Assembly (NCBI GenBank): GCA_946614205.1
Contig: CAMOGR010000104.1
Span: 1-10,420 of the forward strand
From: an uncultured Bacteroidales bacterium
GTDB lineage: Bacteria > Bacteroidota > Bacteroidia > Bacteroidales > UBA932
DNA: 10,420 nt
Reading direction: 5' to 3'
A program made the translations under genes and the position numbers. Within the stretch, counting starts at the first letter, position 1. The number at the start of each line of letters is the position of its first letter. The notes under the pieces were generated by a model. It was not told the DNA's origin, did no database searches, and was given only the letters and a program-made list of their open reading frames with translations. This document shows, one piece after another, positions 7,133 through 10,420 of this stretch.

Positions 7133-8452
7133 TTACTGTCCGGAAGGTACCCAGAGGAAAACCTTGTCGCCTCGCCTGACGTGCTCGCCGGATTCTCCGG
7201 CCGGTATGGCGACCGAGCAGCGTGACCCCTTCGGAGCGAGGTCGCATGGCTCGAGGTTGAGGCGCATGTCGTCTACGGTAAGCTGAGTCACTCCGCTGGT
7301 GGGACCGATGACCATTATGTCGTCGCCCTTGTGCAGCTCGGCGGCCTCCACTGCGATTTCGGCCACTCCTATGCGGTCGAACCAGTTGCTGATTTTCCCG
7401 AGGTATACCTTGCGCCTGGTGGCCTGGGAGCCGTAAACAGAGCTCCATTCGCCAAGGCGGGCGCCCTGGTAATATCCGTCCCAGAATCCGCGGTTGAACA
7501 CTTCGCCGAGGGACTTCTTGAGGCTTGAGGCAAGCTCGCCGGAGAAAGTGCCGTCGCAGATTGCGTCCGCGGCCTGTCTGTAGCAGCTGGCGCAGCGGCC
7601 TACGTATTCGGCGCTTCTCGCACGTCCTTCTATCTTGAATACCCGTACGCCGCACTCCACCATCTTGTCCATGAACTCGATGGTACACAGGTCTTTGGGT
7701 GACATGATGTATTCGTTGTCGACGTTCAGCGAGTAACCCGTCTCGGTGTCGGTGACTTCGTAGGAACGGCGGCAGACCTGCATGCAGGCGCCCCTGTTGG
7801 CGGAGGCTCCGTATTCGTGGAGGCTCAGGTAACATTTGCCGCTGACTGCCATGCACAGGGCACCGTGTGCGAACATCTCAATGCGGACTTTCTCTCCGGA
7901 AGGACCGCAGATGTTCTCCCTCCCGATGGCTTCGTGTATTTCGCGCACCTGGTCGAGGGTGAGTTCCCTGGCGAGTACGACGACATCGGCCCAGCGGGCG
8001 TAGAAGCGCAGTGCTTCGACGTTGGAGATGTTGAGCTGAGTGGAGGCGTGGACTTCGAGCCCTTTGCTGCGTGCGTATTCCATCGCGGCGACGTCTGACG
8101 CTATTATGGCGTCGACGCCGGCCTGGCGTGCCGCATCGAGGGCCTCCCGCATGGCGGGAAGGTCCTGCTGGTATAGTATGATGTTGAGGGTGAGGTACGT
8201 GCGAACGCCGGCTGCGCGGCAGATGCGCACCACCTCGCCAAGGTCTTCCGGGGCGAAGTTGGAGGCGCTGCGTGAGCGCATGTTCAGGCGGCCTACGCCG
8301 AAGTATACGGAGTTCGCTCCTCCCTGAATGGCTGCCTGCAAACAGGAGAAATCCCCCGCAGGTGCCATTATTTCAAGCGATAATGGCGCCGGACCATCCC
8401 CCTGCACCCCCAGGGGACGGGGCTCCGATATTCTGTCAGTCAGTGTGGTCAT
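7133..8452 (-). CDS. U32-family 'peptidase' (probable RNA-hydroxylation Fe-S protein, RlhA/TrhP/YegQ-like)
   Basis: A 439-residue protein with a TIM-barrel-like N-terminal domain starting LEIMAPAGDFSCLQAAIQGG and NSVYFGVGRLNMRSR. The U32 signature EMFAHGALC is at 192-200. Four cysteines arranged C200, C207, C223, C227 (GALCMAVSGKC, then NRGACMQVC) match the conserved cysteines of this family, thought to bind an iron-sulfur cluster. Although named peptidases, characterised relatives such as RlhA and TrhP are needed for cytidine or uridine hydroxylation in rRNA or tRNA; which RNA this one acts on cannot be told. A C-terminal beta domain (about 345-439) is present. The ATG at 8452 is favoured because the family strand LEIMAPAG requires a start before residue 25, and M29 would cut into it; residues 1-24 are proline/glycine-rich and poorly conserved in appearance, so the exact start is uncertain. 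It lies 9 nt after the ctp stop and is the last gene of its operon. Confidence 0.9.
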   Translation of the reverse strand: MTTLTDRISEPRPLGVQGDGPAPLSLEIMAPAGDFSCLQAAIQGGANSVYFGVGRLNMRSRSASNFAPEDLGEVVRICRAAGVRTYLTLNIILYQQDLPAMREALDAARQAGVDAIIASDVAAMEYARSKGLEVHASTQLNISNVEALRFYARWADVVVLARELTLDQVREIHEAIGRENICGPSGEKVRIEMFAHGALCMAVSGKCYLSLHEYGASANRGACMQVCRRSYEVTDTETGYSLNVDNEYIMSPKDLCTIEFMDKMVECGVRVFKIEGRARSAEYVGRCASCYRQAADAICDGTFSGELASSLKKSLGEVFNRGFWDGYYQGARLGEWSSVYGSQATRRKVYLGKISNWFDRIGVAEIAVEAAELHKGDDIMVIGPTSGVTQLTVDDMRLNLEPCDLAPKGSRCSVAIPAGESGEHVRRGDKVFLWVPSGQ

Positions 8453-8461
8453 GCCGAGATG

Positions 8462-10081
8462 CTAAAACTGAAAGTCTTTCGCCTTTCTCAGGGCTTCGGC
8501 GAGCTGGGCGTCGTTGCGGACGCGGACTTTTACGCCGTCTGCCTGGTAGTAGTAGCGTATGACTATCTCTTCTTCGATGAAAGGTACGATTTCGCTCTTC
8601 TTGAGGCGCAGGAACGTGGCCTTGTCCATGTCGAGTGCCTTCCCGAGAGCTTCGAGCTCGGGAGTCATGGCTTCCGTCAGGCCGTCCTTCTCCAGCTCCT
8701 TCTTCACGAAGTCGAAGTAGGTGCGGGCCGAACTGCGGTAGTCGAAGGTCTTGCCCTCGGCAAAGGCGATGAAGTCTTCGTAGTCCTCGTCGGACAGGAA
8801 GAATTCTTCCGTCGCGGGGATGCTGCGGTGCTTGCGTACATACTCAAGCGCGTACTGCTCCACCACCCCGTTCATCACGAGTGAATAGGTGAGCCGGCTG
8901 TATTCGTGAGGCTCGACGGTGATGTCGGGTGTAATGCCTCCGCCGTCACGGACCGACCTCCCCATTGCCGTCTTGAATTCGTGGGTGAGGGAGTCGGGGA
9001 TGTGCCCCACGGAGCCGTCTTCTTTCCTGTGGGAGTAGTCGATTGCCTGGACGCAGCGGCCGCTGGGGGTGTAATATTTGGCCGTCGTAATCTTGAGCTG
9101 GCCGTTGTAGGGCATGGGGCGGATGCTCTGCACGAGCCCCTTGCCGAAGGTGCGGGTGCCGATGATGACGGCCCTGTCCATGTCCTGAAGGGCGCCGGCT
9201 ACGATTTCAGACGCCGAAGCGCTTCCGGAGTCGACCATCACTATGAGGGGCAGGGAAGTGTCCACCGGGTCCTTCGTGGTGCGGTAGGCGTAGGAGGAGC
9301 CCTCCTCGCGGCCCCGTGCTGTTACGACCAGAGAGCCCTTCGGCACGAAGGCGGATACGATGTCCACCGCCTCGCCGAGGATACCGCCTCCGTTGCCGCG
9401 AAGGTCGAGGACGAGAGTATCCATCCGGGCGCCGCTGCGCATCTGCTTCACTATCTTGCGTATCTGGTCGCCCACGCCTTCGGTGAATCCGGTCTGGAGG
9501 ATGTAGCCGGTGCGGGGAGTTATCATCCCGTAATATTCGATGTCGGGGAGGTGGATGGACTGACGGGTTATCACGATGTCCTTGATCTCGCCCGTCCACA
9601 CTTTCTTGAGCCTGAACCTGACCTTGGTGCCGGGTACGCCGCGCATCTTCTCGCTGCTCTGCTGGCTGCTCAGGCCCGCTACGCTCTCGCCGTCAATGGT
9701 GAGAATCTCGTCTCCGCACTGCAGGCCCGCCTTCGCGGCGGGGGAGTCCTTGTAGGGCTCGTTGATAATCACGTTCCCCTGGGGGTCGGGCTTGTAGATT
9801 ACGGCGCCTATGCCTCCGTAGGTCTTGTTGATCATCATCCGCAGGTCTTCGTTCTCTTCCTCCGGTATGTATACGGTGTACGGGTCGAGCTCGGAGAGCA
9901 TGGCGTCCACGGCCGCCCTTTCGATGCGGTCCACCGGAAGGGAGTCTACGTACGAGCGATTGAGTTCCTTGAGTATCGAGCTGTGGATTTCAGTCCATTT
10001 GCCGAGTTTGAAACCTTTTGTCTGCGCAGGAGCGGACAGGCACGCCGCCAGCAGCGCAATAGCTATAAGTGTTCTTTTCAT
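8462..10081 (-). CDS. S41-family C-terminal processing protease (Ctp/Prc-like)
   Basis: A 539-residue serine protease with a Ser-Lys dyad that trims or degrades envelope proteins from their C-termini. The N-terminus MKRTLIAIALLAACLSAPAQT is an export signal; it could be cleaved after APA or lipidated at C14, since LAAC is a good lipobox. An N-terminal helical region (about 25-80) is followed by a PDZ domain (about 88-165) with YGGIGAVI and AGLQCGDEILTIDG. The S41 core (about 185-350) includes LVLDLRGNGGG (223-233), the nucleophile S289 in DSGSASASEIVAGAL and the lysine K314 in GTRTFGKGLVQ; the 25-residue Ser-Lys spacing equals that of E. coli Prc. The C-terminal 190 residues are a charged helical domain common in Bacteroidota Ctp proteins. 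Its start codon overlaps the rdgB stop by 4 nt (ATGA), implying translational coupling, and U32 follows after 9 nt. Confidence 0.94.
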   Translation of the reverse strand: MKRTLIAIALLAACLSAPAQTKGFKLGKWTEIHSSILKELNRSYVDSLPVDRIERAAVDAMLSELDPYTVYIPEEENEDLRMMINKTYGGIGAVIYKPDPQGNVIINEPYKDSPAAKAGLQCGDEILTIDGESVAGLSSQQSSEKMRGVPGTKVRFRLKKVWTGEIKDIVITRQSIHLPDIEYYGMITPRTGYILQTGFTEGVGDQIRKIVKQMRSGARMDTLVLDLRGNGGGILGEAVDIVSAFVPKGSLVVTARGREEGSSYAYRTTKDPVDTSLPLIVMVDSGSASASEIVAGALQDMDRAVIIGTRTFGKGLVQSIRPMPYNGQLKITTAKYYTPSGRCVQAIDYSHRKEDGSVGHIPDSLTHEFKTAMGRSVRDGGGITPDITVEPHEYSRLTYSLVMNGVVEQYALEYVRKHRSIPATEEFFLSDEDYEDFIAFAEGKTFDYRSSARTYFDFVKKELEKDGLTEAMTPELEALGKALDMDKATFLRLKKSEIVPFIEEEIVIRYYYQADGVKVRVRNDAQLAEALRKAKDFQF

Positions 10082-10420
10082 ACTTCAATGTTGTCCTTCA
10101 ACCACCGTGCCATCTCTCTCAGGGCTTTCCCCCGGTGGGAAATGGCGTTCTTGACTCCTTCCGGCAGCTCCGCCACGCTGCAGTCCGGGTATTCGTCGGC
10201 GATGAATACCGGGTCGTAGCCGAAGCCGCCGCTGCCGCTGCGGCCAGTTGCGATGCGGCCCTCGAGCGTGCCTTCGAAGAAGTGCTCTTCTCCGTTGACA
10301 ATCAGCGTGATTACGCTGCGGAAACGGGCGCTTCGGCTCTCGCCAGGGTGCTTCTCAAGCTCCCGGAGCAGGGCGTCAATGTTGGCGCCGAAGTCATGGT
10401 CCGGCGGCTCGGGAAGGCCG
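10078..10420 (-). CDS. rdgB: RdgB/HAM1-family XTP/dITP diphosphatase (partial, 5' end outside window)
   Basis: The final 114 codons of a protein of about 195 residues run from the window edge to a TGA at 10080-10078. The enzyme hydrolyses non-canonical purine triphosphates (dITP, XTP) to monophosphates and pyrophosphate, keeping them out of DNA and RNA. Family motifs in the visible part are RSARFRSVITLIV, EGTLEGRIA, the substrate-loop signature GSGGFGYDPVF and the base-recognition motif KNAISHRGKAL near the end. The N-terminal TGNxxK motif lies beyond the window. The stop overlaps the ctp start by 4 nt, so it is the upstream partner in a rdgB-ctp-U32 operon whose promoter is not visible here. 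A residue run LPEPPDHDFGANIDALLRELE at the window edge also fits the middle of this family. Confidence 0.95.
   Translation of the reverse strand, partial: GLPEPPDHDFGANIDALLRELEKHPGESRSARFRSVITLIVNGEEHFFEGTLEGRIATGRSGSGGFGYDPVFIADEYPDCSVAELPEGVKNAISHRGKALREMARWLKDNIEV

Noticed and set aside
6657..7856. 399-codon minus-strand open frame across the rnr end, the convergent region and the 3' part of the U32 gene
   Set aside because: Arginine-rich composition, overlaps two well-supported genes and both hairpins, and no recognisable domain.
8399..8416. C-rich/G-rich 6-bp inverted repeat in the N-terminal coding part of the U32 gene
   Set aside because: Short, in GC-rich coding sequence, and likely by chance; kept only as a remark on the uncertain start.
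8906..10219. 437-codon plus-strand open frame opposite ctp
   Set aside because: Antisense shadow of a gene with an intact Ser-Lys dyad and PDZ domain; composition typical of GC-driven spurious frames.

Overview
The window looks like chromosomal housekeeping DNA from a GC-rich member of the Bacteroidota, most likely Bacteroidales. This is an inference from four things: a textbook Bacteroidota -7 promoter box (TATCTTTG, 2408-2415), no convincing Shine-Dalgarno sequences ahead of the genes, a lipoprotein-type M3 peptidase next to a Bacteroidota-type OB-fold surface/periplasmic protein, and Bacteroidota-like versions of ManA, RNase R and the U32 protein. A GC-rich lineage such as Rikenellaceae (Alistipes-like) or a relative would fit, but the genus cannot be fixed from this sequence alone.

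Layout. Positions 1-2239 (+) hold the 3' end of a probable DUF5689-like OB-fold protein, followed 2 nt later by a peptidyl-dipeptidase Dcp-type M3 metallopeptidase with a lipoprotein signal. An intergenic stretch of 206 nt follows, with a strong 18-19 bp hairpin (probable terminator) and then a promoter. Positions 2446-7027 (+) hold a tightly packed operon: gpmI (phosphoglycerate mutase), manA (mannose-6-phosphate isomerase, 1-nt overlap) and rnr (RNase R, 5-nt gap). A 105-nt convergent intergenic region (7028-7132) holds two related hairpins, one behind each operon. Positions 7133-10420 (-) hold a second operon, transcribed rdgB (5' end outside the window), then ctp (S41 processing protease, 4-nt ATGA overlap), then a U32-family protein (9-nt gap).

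How the genes work together. The plus operon couples lower glycolysis (3-PG to 2-PG) and fructose-6-P/mannose-6-P exchange to a processive 3'-5' exoribonuclease. The minus operon joins nucleotide-pool cleaning (RdgB), an envelope processing protease (Ctp) and a U32 Fe-S protein whose characterised relatives hydroxylate RNA bases. All catalytic residues I looked for are present, and I see no frameshift in the complete genes.

I saw no mobile element, CRISPR array, phage gene, toxin-antitoxin pair or defence system, and no obviously new multi-gene system. The least ordinary signals are the paired oligo(T)-loop hairpins in the convergent region, the compacted N-terminal region of ManA, and the unusual company kept by RNase R.
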